A stretch of 64,000 nt of DNA from DATJFQ01 sp035492775 (GTDB taxonomy: Bacteria; Acidobacteriota; Vicinamibacteria; Vicinamibacterales; 2-12-FULL-66-21): positions 7,841 through 71,840 of the forward strand of contig DATJIW010000088.1 in assembly GCA_035492775.1 (NCBI GenBank), in the 5' to 3' direction. The notes beneath the pieces are model-generated. The model had not been told where the DNA came from. It worked only from the letters and a program-made list of their open reading frames with translations, and made no database searches. The stretch's first letter is position 1, and every line of letters begins with the position of its first letter. The position numbers were made by a program, and so were the translations under genes. Below are positions 51,811-60,554 of this stretch, one piece after another.

Positions 51811-52944
51811 TTGAATGCAAATGGACCACCGGGCCGCGACGTCAGGGAACCTTCCTTGCAGTTCCCGGCCGAGGTGAAGCGCACGATCGACATCTCGCCG
51901 GCGGCGATTGCCAAGGTGCTGGCCACCATCGTCCTGGTGTGGTTGTGGCTCAAACTCTGGCCGCTGCTGATCGTACTCGTGATGGCGACCGTGCTCGCCA
52001 TCGCGTTCGAGCCGCTTGTCGCGTGGCTGTCGGCCCGGCGCGTCCCGCGCGGCCTCGGGGCGTTCGGAAGTGTGGTGATTTTCGCGGGCGTCATCGTCGC
52101 GTTCTTCTGGATCGCCGGATCTTCGCTCATGAGCCAGGCCCACATGCTGGGCGGCCGGCTCACGCAGGTCGGGCAGGCCGTCATGGCGCGGTTGCCGGCA
52201 TGGCTGAGTTCCGCTCTCGAGAAGCGCGGCGTCGCGCCGGATGTGTCATCGCTCGGCGCGTATGCGCTGACAGGCGGCAGCATGCTGGCGACGGCGGTCG
52301 CCGGCTCGCTCCTCGCGTTGATCCTGACTATCTATTTGATCATCGAAGGCCAGGAGACGTACGCATGGCTCGTCGCCTATGCGCCACCGGCCCACCGACC
52401 GCGGGTACACCTGACGCTGCGGGAAGCGCGCAAAGCGATTTTCGGCTACGCCGTCGGCAACGCGGCCACGTCGCTGTTCGCGTTCGTGGTGCTCCTCATT
52501 TCGCTCGCGCTTCTGCGCGTGCCGGCCGCATTTCTTCTCGCCGTGATCGCGGGGGTATTCGACTTCGTTCCGGTGATTGGCTTGTTCTGCGCGGGGATCC
52601 CCGCGATCCTGCTGGCGCTCACGAAATCCGCGACCCTCGCCCTTGTCGTTGCCGTCATCTACGTCGCGGAACACGTCGTCGAAAACTACTACGTTGCTCC
52701 CCGGGTCTACGGCGATCGGCTGCGACTGTCCAACCTTGCCGTCATCGTTGCGCTCGCAGTGGGCGCCGAGATCGGCGGCGTCATTGGCGCCGTCCTGGCA
52801 CTGCCTTTTGCGGCGCTGTACCCGGTCATCGAGAGCGTCTGGCTGGCAGAGTACCTGGGGCGTGCCACTACCGAGGCGCATCGTCGGATCGAACACCACG
52901 ACAACGAACTGTCCGAGCGGGGGGTGCGCAAGCGCCAGCGCTGA
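51811..52944 (+). CDS. AI-2E family transporter, second copy
   Basis: 377 residues. Helices include AIAKVLATIVLVWLWLKLW, GAFGSVVIFAGVIVAFFWIA and the conserved C-terminal block FLLAVIAGVFDFVPVIGLF, VYVAEHVVENYYVAPRVYGDR-like region, LSNLAVIVALAVGAEIGGVI. Distinct in sequence from the copy at 15721. Start TTG 51811 is provisional; GTG 51874 would also keep all membrane segments and leaves more room for the divergent MFS promoter. Confidence 0.85.
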   Translation: MNANGPPGRDVREPSLQFPAEVKRTIDISPAAIAKVLATIVLVWLWLKLWPLLIVLVMATVLAIAFEPLVAWLSARRVPRGLGAFGSVVIFAGVIVAFFWIAGSSLMSQAHMLGGRLTQVGQAVMARLPAWLSSALEKRGVAPDVSSLGAYALTGGSMLATAVAGSLLALILTIYLIIEGQETYAWLVAYAPPAHRPRVHLTLREARKAIFGYAVGNAATSLFAFVVLLISLALLRVPAAFLLAVIAGVFDFVPVIGLFCAGIPAILLALTKSATLALVVAVIYVAEHVVENYYVAPRVYGDRLRLSNLAVIVALAVGAEIGGVIGAVLALPFAALYPVIESVWLAEYLGRATTEAHRRIEHHDNELSERGVRKRQR

Positions 52945-53153
52945 ACTGGTTCGCCGCTTGTTGCCTGATGTATGCTCCGCGCGGCGGCACGCCGGTTGCC
53001 AACGCAAGGGGATTCGGTGTCGGCGGCGTGCATCGTGCCGTGTATACCCGCGGTATTCTGCGGGGGTGCCGCTGCATGAGCCTGAATCCAAACGTAATTT
53101 CGTAGTGGTACATCCAACAAATCGTAACGGGCGGCGTTTTCGTGGAGGAAACT

Positions 53154-56108
53154 ATGCGTAGTAGGGGTGGTGTGGGTCTGTGCCTGTTTGCGCTCGTGAT
53201 GCTCACCGCGCACGCAGCGTTTGCGCAGGTACAAACGGGGAGTATCCTCGTAAAGAGCGTCGACGAACAGGGCGCCGTCGTTCCCGGCGTGACGGTCACA
53301 ATTAGCAGCCCGGTGCTCGTGTCCGGCACCGCGACCGGGGTAACGGACTCCGCCGGCGTCTACCGCTTCGTCTCGCTGGCGCCCGGCACATACAACATCA
53401 AAGTGGAGCTCTCCGGGTTCCAGGCCGTCGACCGCCAAGGCGTCGTCGTCGGCGCCGGTGCCACCACGCCCGTCGACTTCACCATGAAGGTCGGCAGTCT
53501 GAGCGAAACCATGACCATCAAAGGTGAGTCGCCGACCGTCGACACGACGAGTGCGAACGTGGGCGTGCACCTCGATTCGAAGATCCTCGAAACGACGCCA
53601 GCCGGTCGCGACATCTGGTCGATCGTCGAGTACAAGGTTCCGGGCCTTGTCATGGATACCCCCGACGTGGGTGGTAACCAGGGCGGCCTCCAGCGCGGCA
53701 TCACCGCCCGCGGTACCGGCAACGCGCAGAACACGCAGATGCTGAACGGCGCGAACGTCGGCGATCCGGCGGCCATCGGCTTCGCGGGTTACTACTACGA
53801 CCCCAGTTCCTTCCAGGACGTGCAGGTATCGAGCGGTGCCAACGACATCACCGTCCCGACGGGCGGCGTGCTCATCAACATGGTCACCAAGAGCGGCACG
53901 AACAGCCTCCAGGGGCAGGGACTGTTCACGTATCAGGGCAAAAACACGCAGTGGGACAACATCGATGCCACGCTGCAGCGCGAAGGCGTTCGGCCTAACG
54001 GCGCCGCCGTCGATCACATCCGCAACCTGAACGTGAACCTGGGCGGACCCATTCTTCAGAACCGACTGTTCTACTTCGCGGCCATCAACGATCAACGCAC
54101 GGCCGTGCACTTCGCGGGATTCCCGTCACCGGCCTGGACGGGGGCGCCGGAGCCGGACACGACGAACATCACGTCGATTCTGGTGAACCCGACCTATCAG
54201 CTGAACACGAAGAACCGGCTGCAGGCGACGATCAGCCGACAGGTGTACGACAAGGTGAACCGCGGCGCCGATTCGTCGAATGGCACGCAGGATCCGGAGT
54301 CGGTGTGGCACGAGCACGACATCCTTGCGATCTATCAGGGCTTCTGGAACTTCGTCCTGAACGACCGTCAGTTCGTCGATACCCGCGTCAGCTACAACAG
54401 CATCAACTTTCCGTTGAACCTCAAGACCGACCTGCAGACTCTGCTCGATTCGACGACGCAGATCCGTACCCGCGCGAACACGATCCAGCAGGTCATGGAC
54501 CGCCGCCGGCTCGAAGTGATGTCGAACTGGCAGTATTTCGTGCCGCAGGCGCTGGGCGGGCGCCACGAATTCCGCGTCGGCTTCGACAACGCCTACACGC
54601 CTGAAACGGTCGATCTGGCCATCAACGGCGACGTGCGGGACACGTACCGCTCGCAGGCAACGTCGACGGCGCCAGCCGGCCCTGTCAGCGTGCAGCTATT
54701 CAACACGCCGCTCACGCAGAAGCGTTCGGTGATGATCACGTCCTTGTACGGGCAGGATACCTACACGTACAAGCGCCTGACGGCCGTCGGCGGCCTCCGC
54801 TGGGAGCGCGTCGAAGGTTGGCTGCCCGCCCAGACCGACCCACCGTCGCAGTACTTCCCCGAAGGCACGCCGGTGACGACGACCTTCGGCTCGTATACAC
54901 TCGCGCGCTCGTTCCCCGAAGTCCGTGATGTGCCGAACTGGAAGAACGTCGGCCCCCGCGGAAGTTTGATCTACGACGTGCGGGGCGACGGGAATACTGC
55001 GATTAAAGTGTCGCTCGCGCGCTACTACGACCAGATCGGCACCGGCACGCCCGGCGGCGTCAACCCGAACGGACTCGTCAACCAGACGTTCGTCTGGAAC
55101 GACAACGGCGACCTGGTGTTCCAGCCGAATGAACTCGGCAAAGCGAACGGTGCGATCAGTGCGCCGCTTCCAGCAGACCAGCTGAAGAGTCACTTCCTGC
55201 TGAACAAGCGGCCGTACCGCAACGAAGTGACGGCAGGCGTCGATCACCAGCTCATTCCTGATCTCCGCGTGAGCGCGACTTACATCCATCGGCAGGAACA
55301 CGATCAGATCATCACCCTAGAGCAGAACATCCCGTTCACGTACTACTCGACGTCGGCATTCGCCGATCCAGGACCCGACGGCGTGGCCGGGACCAGCGAC
55401 GACGCGACCCTCACGGTGTTTCCGGAGAACCTGCCGCTCATCAACTCGTTCACGGGTCCCGCCAACGACGACCGCGGCGATCAGACCTACAACGGTCTCG
55501 AATTCACCGCAAGCAAGCGTTACAGCAATCGTTGGACGATGGTGGCGGGCTACACCTACTCACACACGACGGTGACGCTGGCCGGTCTGAATTCGTCGGC
55601 GAATTCACTTAACGGAACGTCGATTACGTCGCCGAACTCGCTCATCAACCAGAGCGGTCGGTCGACGCTCGATCGCGCGCACAATTTCAAATTCACGGGT
55701 TCGTACCTGCTCCCGTACGACATCCTGATCGCCGGCAACATCCGGGCGCAGTCCGGACAGCCCTACACTCGTACGGTGACGGTGACGGGTCTGCCGCAGG
55801 CCGTGAACGGGTTGTCCGTCAACGCGGAGCCGAGAGGCACCTATGTCCTGCCGTGGCTCAACACGGTGGACGTCCGCGCCGGGAAGGTCTTCCACTTGAG
55901 CGGCAACGAGTTCGAAGCCGACCTCGACGTCTACAACCTGACCAACGCGAACACCGTCTACAACGTTCGCACGGGTACGGGCCTGGTCACCGTAACGGAC
56001 TATACGGCCAACACATCGGTGCGGATCCCGCAGTTCAACTCGCCGATCGGCGTGTTGGGCCCACGGATCATCCGTCTCGGGTTTACCTATCGCTTCGGTC
56101 AGCACTGA
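53154..56108 (+). CDS. Oar-like TonB-dependent outer-membrane receptor with carboxypeptidase-regulatory domain
   Basis: 984 residues. Signal peptide ends near AHAAFAQ. Residues 25-115 form the carboxypeptidase-regulatory-like beta domain (VDEQGAVVPGVTVTISSPVL, GVYRFVSLAPGTYNIKVELS); the plug follows (DIWSIVEYKVPGLVMD, QRGITARGTGNAQNTQMLNG) and then a beta-barrel ending in FTYRFGQH. ATG 53154 has GGAGG six bases upstream. Such receptors import large ligands (glycans, peptides) or act like Oar of Myxococcus; the ligand is unknown. The 209 bp before it contain no gene. A strong hairpin follows the stop. Confidence 0.9.
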   Translation: MRSRGGVGLCLFALVMLTAHAAFAQVQTGSILVKSVDEQGAVVPGVTVTISSPVLVSGTATGVTDSAGVYRFVSLAPGTYNIKVELSGFQAVDRQGVVVGAGATTPVDFTMKVGSLSETMTIKGESPTVDTTSANVGVHLDSKILETTPAGRDIWSIVEYKVPGLVMDTPDVGGNQGGLQRGITARGTGNAQNTQMLNGANVGDPAAIGFAGYYYDPSSFQDVQVSSGANDITVPTGGVLINMVTKSGTNSLQGQGLFTYQGKNTQWDNIDATLQREGVRPNGAAVDHIRNLNVNLGGPILQNRLFYFAAINDQRTAVHFAGFPSPAWTGAPEPDTTNITSILVNPTYQLNTKNRLQATISRQVYDKVNRGADSSNGTQDPESVWHEHDILAIYQGFWNFVLNDRQFVDTRVSYNSINFPLNLKTDLQTLLDSTTQIRTRANTIQQVMDRRRLEVMSNWQYFVPQALGGRHEFRVGFDNAYTPETVDLAINGDVRDTYRSQATSTAPAGPVSVQLFNTPLTQKRSVMITSLYGQDTYTYKRLTAVGGLRWERVEGWLPAQTDPPSQYFPEGTPVTTTFGSYTLARSFPEVRDVPNWKNVGPRGSLIYDVRGDGNTAIKVSLARYYDQIGTGTPGGVNPNGLVNQTFVWNDNGDLVFQPNELGKANGAISAPLPADQLKSHFLLNKRPYRNEVTAGVDHQLIPDLRVSATYIHRQEHDQIITLEQNIPFTYYSTSAFADPGPDGVAGTSDDATLTVFPENLPLINSFTGPANDDRGDQTYNGLEFTASKRYSNRWTMVAGYTYSHTTVTLAGLNSSANSLNGTSITSPNSLINQSGRSTLDRAHNFKFTGSYLLPYDILIAGNIRAQSGQPYTRTVTVTGLPQAVNGLSVNAEPRGTYVLPWLNTVDVRAGKVFHLSGNEFEADLDVYNLTNANTVYNVRTGTGLVTVTDYTANTSVRIPQFNSPIGVLGPRIIRLGFTYRFGQH

Positions 56109-56116
56109 GTGCAGGC

Positions 56117-56148
56117 GTAAGGACGCGCTTTCCGGAGCGCGTCCTTAC
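56117..56148 (+). terminator. Intrinsic-type terminator hairpin after the receptor gene
   Basis: Perfect 13-bp arms GTAAGGACGCGCT (56117-56129) and AGCGCGTCCTTAC (56136-56148) with a six-base loop TTCCGG, starting nine bases after the receptor stop. The following bases (TCGCTTCC) are not a clear T-run, so release may depend on Rho or the hairpin may stabilise the mRNA end. No gene is visible in 56149-56366. Confidence 0.75.
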
Positions 56149-56320
56149 TCGCTTCCACGAGCGTGTCGTCGCGCCGCCGGTCGCGGGAGACGGGTCCGGC
56201 GATCCGTCGTCCCGACCGCAGGCTTTTCGCCCCCGAAGACCGCCCGCTCATCCCAAAACCGTCACTTTTCTCGCTTGGCGCGTCGTCTAATCCGCCCGGA
56301 TGCGTAACGGACCGTTGCCG

Positions 56321-56337
56321 ATTGGGAGATGGGAATT
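56321..56337. repeat. Degenerate heptameric repeat, two units
   Basis: ATTGGGAGATGGGAATT: two to three degenerate units of the GGGAATT family about 30 bp upstream of the zinc-ribbon regulator. It is the shortest member of the family seen in the window. Confidence 0.5.
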
Positions 56338-56366
56338 GTCTTGCGATACCCTAATAGTCTCCCCCT

Positions 56367-56639
56367 ATGACACAGCGGCGACAGATTGGGGACATGCTCA
56401 AACAGCCGCGGACGATCTCGTCGATCGCCCACGAACTGAAGCTGACCCGCGAAGACGTAGAAGACCACGTGAAGCACCTCTTGAAGACGGCCCGGGCCGA
56501 CGGCCACACGATAACGGTCGAGCCGGCCCGTTGTCGGAGTTGCAGCTACGTCTTCGACGAATCGAAACTCACGAAACCGGGCAAATGCCCGAAGTGCAAG
56601 GGTACGCGACTGTACGAGCCGCTGATCCAAATCAAGTAG
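56367..56639 (+). CDS. Small winged-helix regulator with C-terminal zinc ribbon
   Basis: 90 residues. Residues 5-45 are a winged helix (IGDMLKQPRTISSIAHELKL, REDVEDHVKHLLK); residues 55-80 hold two CxxC knuckles (CRSCSYVF and CPKCKGTRLYEP). This HTH plus rubredoxin-type zinc-ribbon layout is common in archaea and scattered in bacteria, where its target is unknown. The start ATG lies about 20 bp after a TAATAG stretch that could be a -10 element. Confidence 0.82.
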   Translation: MTQRRQIGDMLKQPRTISSIAHELKLTREDVEDHVKHLLKTARADGHTITVEPARCRSCSYVFDESKLTKPGKCPKCKGTRLYEPLIQIK

Positions 56640-56660
56640 CGAACACCAAGGCAGTCTCGC

Positions 56661-57608
56661 ATGCGGGTTTTCGTTGCGGGCGCGACCGGCGCGGTGGGAA
56701 AGCCGCTCGTCCGGCAGCTGCACGCCGCAGGGCACAGTACGGTCGCGACCACGCGCAGCCAGGAGAAGGCCTCACTGCTCCGGAATCTCGGTGCAGACCC
56801 CGTCGTCGTCGATGTCTTCGATCGCGGCGCCCTCATCGACGCGGTCCGCGCCGCCCGCCCCGAAGCCGTCATTCACCAGCTCACCGATCTGCCGTCGTCC
56901 ATGGACCCCAGGCAGCTCCAGGAGATCTATTCGCGGAACAACCGGGTGCGAGAGGAGGGCACGGCGAACCTGCTCGATGCCGCGGAGGCGGCAGGCGTGC
57001 GCATATTCGTTGCGCAGAGCATGTGCACGTGGTACGAACCGTCGGGCGACGCCGTGAAATCGGAGCAGGCGCCGCTCTGGACGAACGCGCCCGAACCGAT
57101 CGGCGACGGCGTTCGAACGCTCGCTCGGATGGAGAGCGACATTTTTGCGCGGGCGCCCACTGGTATCATCCTGCGGTACGGCGCGTTTTACGGCCCCGGT
57201 ACCTGGTACGCGGCAGATGGTGAGATCGCGGCACGCATGCGAAACCGGGGATTCCCGATCATTGGCCGCGGAGAAGGGATTACGTCGTTCGTCCACGTAG
57301 AGGATGCCGCGTCAGCAGCCGTGGCGGCGCTCTCGAGCAGCAGCGCCGGCGTCTTCAACGTCGCGGACGACGAACCTGCGCCCGCGGCGGAGTGGATTCC
57401 TGCGTATGCGGCGGTCCTGAACGCGCCCAAGCCGTGGAAGGTGCCGGTATTTGCCGCGCGTCTTGCGCTGGGCGCGGCGATGACCGAGTGGCTGACGACG
57501 ATGCGCGGCGCTTCCAATGTGGCGATCAAGAGCCTGCTGGGGTGGCGGCCGGGTTACCCGTCGTGGAGGATTGGATTTCAGGGTCTTGCGGCTGGACAGA
57601 AGATGTGA
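56661..57608 (+). CDS. NAD(P)-dependent epimerase/dehydratase (atypical SDR)
   Basis: 315 residues. MRVFVAGATGAVGKPLVRQL is the Rossmann nucleotide-binding motif, VVVDVFDRGALIDAVRAARP the second strand and HQLTDLPS the third. The expected catalytic YxxxK is not clear: the region is FVAQSMCTWYEPSG, so the activity may be altered. GDGVRTLARMES and YGAFYGPGTWY fit the sugar-epimerase-like subfamily. Substrate unknown. Same strand and close spacing as the zinc-ribbon gene (21 bp). Confidence 0.8.
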   Translation: MRVFVAGATGAVGKPLVRQLHAAGHSTVATTRSQEKASLLRNLGADPVVVDVFDRGALIDAVRAARPEAVIHQLTDLPSSMDPRQLQEIYSRNNRVREEGTANLLDAAEAAGVRIFVAQSMCTWYEPSGDAVKSEQAPLWTNAPEPIGDGVRTLARMESDIFARAPTGIILRYGAFYGPGTWYAADGEIAARMRNRGFPIIGRGEGITSFVHVEDAASAAVAALSSSSAGVFNVADDEPAPAAEWIPAYAAVLNAPKPWKVPVFAARLALGAAMTEWLTTMRGASNVAIKSLLGWRPGYPSWRIGFQGLAAGQKM

Positions 57609-57617
57609 GGTGAGTTC

Positions 57618-58367
57618 ATGGCGGGAATGATTCTCATCGCGATGTTCCTCATCGGCGGGCAGGCGCCGGCGCTCCGGTCTCCAGCGACCGTCGACACGCA
57701 ACGCGCGAAGCAGCACGACCGGGATGGGTGGAAGGCGCTCGAGGCCGGCCATCCGGACAAGGCCGTGGCGGAATTCGAGGCGGCGCTCCAGATCACGCCC
57801 GAATACGCCGACGCGTTGCATGGCCTCGGCAAGGCGCACCTGGCGCTCCAGCAGTACCCTCAGGCGGTGTCGGCGCTGGAGCGCTGCCGACAATCGTATC
57901 TGCACAGCGGCACCGAGGATGCGGAGCGGCGGCTGGTCGACACCACGGCGCGTCAGGCGCAGATTGACAAGCTGAAGCAGGAACTCCGCCAGGCGCAGAT
58001 GGCGAACGACGGTTCATCCGGAACGAACAGCGCCACTTCGGATCTGCAGCAGCAGATCCGCGACCTGGAGGCCATTCGCGACCCGGGACCGGTCGTGGGT
58101 GCCGAAGGCGCCGTGCCGCCGTTCGTCTCACTCGTCCTGGGAAGCGCCTACTTCCACGTGGATCGGCTCGCGGACGCCGAACGGATGTTCCGCGACGCGA
58201 TCGCGGCGCAGCCGAAGTTCGGCGAAGCGCATAGCAACCTCGCTCTCGTGTGCCTGCTCACGAATCGCGCCGCAGAGGCGGACGAGCACATACGGATTGC
58301 CGAGGAGGCCGGATTCAAGGTGAACCCGGAGTTGAAGCGGCGGGTGCACGAAGCGCTCGGAAAGTAA
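57618..58367 (+). CDS. Periplasmic TPR protein with coiled coil
   Basis: 249 residues. A hydrophobic N-terminus (MAGMILIAMFLIGGQAPAL) is either a signal peptide or membrane anchor. TPR-like units lie at about 33-95 (GWKALEAGHPDKAVAEFEAA; ALHGLGKAHLALQQYPQAVS) and 170-245 (LVLGSAYFHVDRLADAERMF), separated by a coiled coil (IDKLKQELRQAQMAN; LQQQIRDLEAIRD). Probably a scaffold. Nine bases after the epimerase stop, with GAGGTGAG before the ATG. Confidence 0.78.
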   Translation: MAGMILIAMFLIGGQAPALRSPATVDTQRAKQHDRDGWKALEAGHPDKAVAEFEAALQITPEYADALHGLGKAHLALQQYPQAVSALERCRQSYLHSGTEDAERRLVDTTARQAQIDKLKQELRQAQMANDGSSGTNSATSDLQQQIRDLEAIRDPGPVVGAEGAVPPFVSLVLGSAYFHVDRLADAERMFRDAIAAQPKFGEAHSNLALVCLLTNRAAEADEHIRIAEEAGFKVNPELKRRVHEALGK

Positions 58368-58381
58368 GGCATCATCGGTTG

Positions 58382-59326
58382 ATGCATCTGTCGCGGCTGG
58401 CCCGATACGCGTGGGCGGTGCTCGCCTACAACATCGGGGTGATCCTCTGGGGTGCGTACGTTCGTGCCACCGGTTCCGGCGCGGGCTGCGGCAGTCACTG
58501 GCCGCTCTGCAACGGCGTGATGGTCCCTCGCGCGCCAACGGCGGCGACGCTGATCGAGTTCTCGCATCGCCTCACGAGCGGCCTCGCGCTTGTCAGCGTC
58601 GTCGTTCTGCTCGTGTGGACGTGGCGCGGCGTGTCGAGCCCGCACCCGGCGCGGTCTGGCGCCGCACTGTCGGTTTTCTTCATGCTGACCGAAGCGGCCG
58701 TCGGCGCCGGTCTCGTCCTCTTCGCCCTCGTCGCCGACAACGCGAGCATGGCCCGCGCGCTCTTCGTGGCCGTGCACCTGCTCAACACCTTCGTGCTGCT
58801 CGCCTGCATCGCTCTGACGGCGTGGTGGCTGTCGGGCGGGATGCCAATCCGCCTGTCCGGCGGCCGCGGCCGGGCAGCGGCGATCCTCGGCCTGTGTGCG
58901 GCGCTGCTCGTCTCGAGCAGCAGCGGCGCCGTTGCTGCACTCGGGGACACGCTGTACCCACAGGGTTCGCTTGCCGCGGCACTGCGCGCGGACCTCTCGC
59001 CGACGTCACACGTGCTCATCCGGCTGCGGATTTTCCATCCGATGCTTGCCGCCGCCACGGCGCTGGCGCTGCTGCTGTTCTCGAATCGTCTCGCGCGCGG
59101 GACCGGTCCGATAGCGGAGCGGCTCGCGACGATCGTCATGAGCGTGGCGCTCTGCCAGATCGTCGCCGGCATCGTCAACGTCATGCTGCTGGCGCCGGTC
59201 TGGATGCAGATGGTGCACCTGCTAATCGCCGACGTGCTGTGGGTCAGCGTCGTCCTGCTTGGTGCGGCGTCGCTACCGCCGGCAGCTGTGGCGTCGACTT
59301 CGGAGCAGTCCCGCTACGCCGGTTGA
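58382..59326 (+). CDS. ctaA: Heme A synthase-like COX15/CtaA protein
   Basis: 314 residues with eight membrane helices. ILWGAYVRATGSGAGCGSHW, PLCNGVMVP with the family's cysteine pair, and four heme-ligand histidine candidates (EFSHRLTSG, FVAVHLLNTF, LRIFHPMLAA, MQMVHLLIADV) are all present. It oxidises heme O to heme A for aa3-type oxidases. ATG 58382 is 14 bp after the TPR gene. The last 54 bases overlap the convergent PEP-CTERM gene. ctaB is not in the window. Confidence 0.9.
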   Translation: MHLSRLARYAWAVLAYNIGVILWGAYVRATGSGAGCGSHWPLCNGVMVPRAPTAATLIEFSHRLTSGLALVSVVVLLVWTWRGVSSPHPARSGAALSVFFMLTEAAVGAGLVLFALVADNASMARALFVAVHLLNTFVLLACIALTAWWLSGGMPIRLSGGRGRAAAILGLCAALLVSSSSGAVAALGDTLYPQGSLAAALRADLSPTSHVLIRLRIFHPMLAAATALALLLFSNRLARGTGPIAERLATIVMSVALCQIVAGIVNVMLLAPVWMQMVHLLIADVLWVSVVLLGAASLPPAAVASTSEQSRYAG

Positions 59327-59962
59327 CAGCAGCAGCAGGCTTGCTGGTTCCGGCGTTGCAGAAGCGGACGCAGTGTCGAAGATGTAGTCGGTGCGGCTCT
59401 CGAGCTGGTAATGATGGCCGTCGTCGGTCGGAAAGAACGGGCGGCTCGTCGTTCCGGTGCCCGCCAGCATGACGTCGAAGAGTTGCTCTCCGTTCGAGGC
59501 GCCAATCAGTTCTCCCGTAAATGTGAATGGAGCAGACAACACCACTTCTGCACTTGCATCGGGGAACGTCAACGGTGTCGCGACGAAGTCGAAGGAACCG
59601 CTGAACGCGACGTTCGAGTATGTCTGGCCGTTGTACGTTGCGGTGCCGGTGGTGAAGCTCACCGTTCCTGGCGTGTGCGCGCTCATGTCGATGGTATCGC
59701 CTGGCAGACATGGCGTCGCGCTCCCGTAGATGTCCGTTCCGAGGCATCCGCCGCCCGCAACAATCGGAATCGCAGGGAAATCGGTCCCGATGTGCTCCAT
59801 GGAAAATGTGAAGCCGGTCCCGGTCAGCAGAAATTCTTCCGCATCCTCCTGCCAGGACACGAACGACGGAGCAGTGACGACCAGGGGGTCGGCGCTCGCA
59901 GCGATCGGGATTCCCGCTACGACCACAAGCCCGAGAGCGGCAGTTCGAGCAAATCTTTTCAT
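59273..59962 (-). CDS. PEP-CTERM-anchored secreted protein
   Basis: 229 residues. Signal peptide (TAALGLVVVAGIPIAASA), a beta-rich body, and a C-terminal sorting signal: ATPEPASLLLLSTGVAGLL with basic tail RSRRHSCRR. Exosortases recognise this PEP motif and link the protein to extracellular material. GGAGGA seven bases upstream of ATG 59960-59962 decides the start. Its 3' end overlaps ctaA by 54 bases on the other strand. No exosortase gene is nearby. Confidence 0.85.
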   Translation of the reverse strand: MKRFARTAALGLVVVAGIPIAASADPLVVTAPSFVSWQEDAEEFLLTGTGFTFSMEHIGTDFPAIPIVAGGGCLGTDIYGSATPCLPGDTIDMSAHTPGTVSFTTGTATYNGQTYSNVAFSGSFDFVATPLTFPDASAEVVLSAPFTFTGELIGASNGEQLFDVMLAGTGTTSRPFFPTDDGHHYQLESRTDYIFDTASASATPEPASLLLLSTGVAGLLRSRRHSCRR

Positions 59963-60101
59963 TGTGCTGTCCTCCCGATTGCCTTGATTTCCCGGAGCGC
60001 GACGTACTCGCTTTCTTCCGCACCCATGGGTGGCAAGCAGCAGGCCATCCGCTGCGGTCCTTCTCTCAGCCATACCGCCGGACCCACGCTCGATGACCGA
60101 C

Positions 60102-60137
60102 GAATTGGGAGTTGGAATTGGGAATTGGGAGTTGGGC
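60102..60137. repeat. Heptameric repeat block upstream of arsR
   Basis: Five units of the GAATTGGGAGTTGG type in one orientation, ending about 22 bp before the arsR operator. The 220 bp between the PEP-CTERM gene and arsR contain no other feature except this block and the operator. Confidence 0.82.
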
Positions 60138-60159
60138 ATGACTAGGTTGACTCGCGGCT

Positions 60160-60185
60160 CATATTTCGGTATTTTTAGAAATATG
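60160..60185. promoter_or_regulatory. Perfect inverted repeat overlapping the arsR start, candidate ArsR operator
   Basis: CATATTTC (60160-60167), a 10-base spacer, and GAAATATG (60178-60185). The right arm contains the chosen arsR ATG (60183-60185). AT-rich dyads of this length are typical ArsR/SmtB binding sites. Binding would block transcription or translation start of the arsR-arsM operon. Confidence 0.6.
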
Positions 60186-60554
60186 GATATTGCGGGCAGG
60201 GATTTGGATACGGTCGCGCGGTTTGCCGACATGTTCGCCGCGATCGGCGCGGAGGCGCGGCTCCGCATCCTGCAGATTCTCCTCTCGGCGCACCCTGACG
60301 GGATGTTCGCCAACGAGATCGGACAGGAGCTGTCGATTCCCTCGTCCACCTTGTCGCACCATCTCGACAAGCTGAAGAACGAAGAACTCGTTCGCGTCCA
60401 GCGCGAAGGCACGTTCCTGCGGTACACGGCGAACACGGAGGCGCTCCAGGAACTGCTCGGGTTCCTTTATGCGGAGTGTTGCACCCGCAATCGTGCCGTG
60501 AAGCCGAGGGCGGTCACTTCGACCGTCACAAGAAAGACTGTGAGGACATCGTGA
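60183..60554 (+). CDS. arsR: ArsR-family repressor
   Basis: 123 residues. Winged helix with FADMFAAIGAEARLRILQIL, ANEIGQELSIPSSTLSHHLD (recognition helix) and KLKNEELVRVQREGTFLRYT. Near the C-terminus AECCTRN supplies a cysteine pair, the type of arsenite site seen in some ArsR groups. The start is uncertain: ATG 60183 is within the operator; ATG 60138 would add 15 residues. Stop and arsM start overlap (GTGA), so the two are coupled. Confidence 0.85.
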   Translation: MDIAGRDLDTVARFADMFAAIGAEARLRILQILLSAHPDGMFANEIGQELSIPSSTLSHHLDKLKNEELVRVQREGTFLRYTANTEALQELLGFLYAECCTRNRAVKPRAVTSTVTRKTVRTS

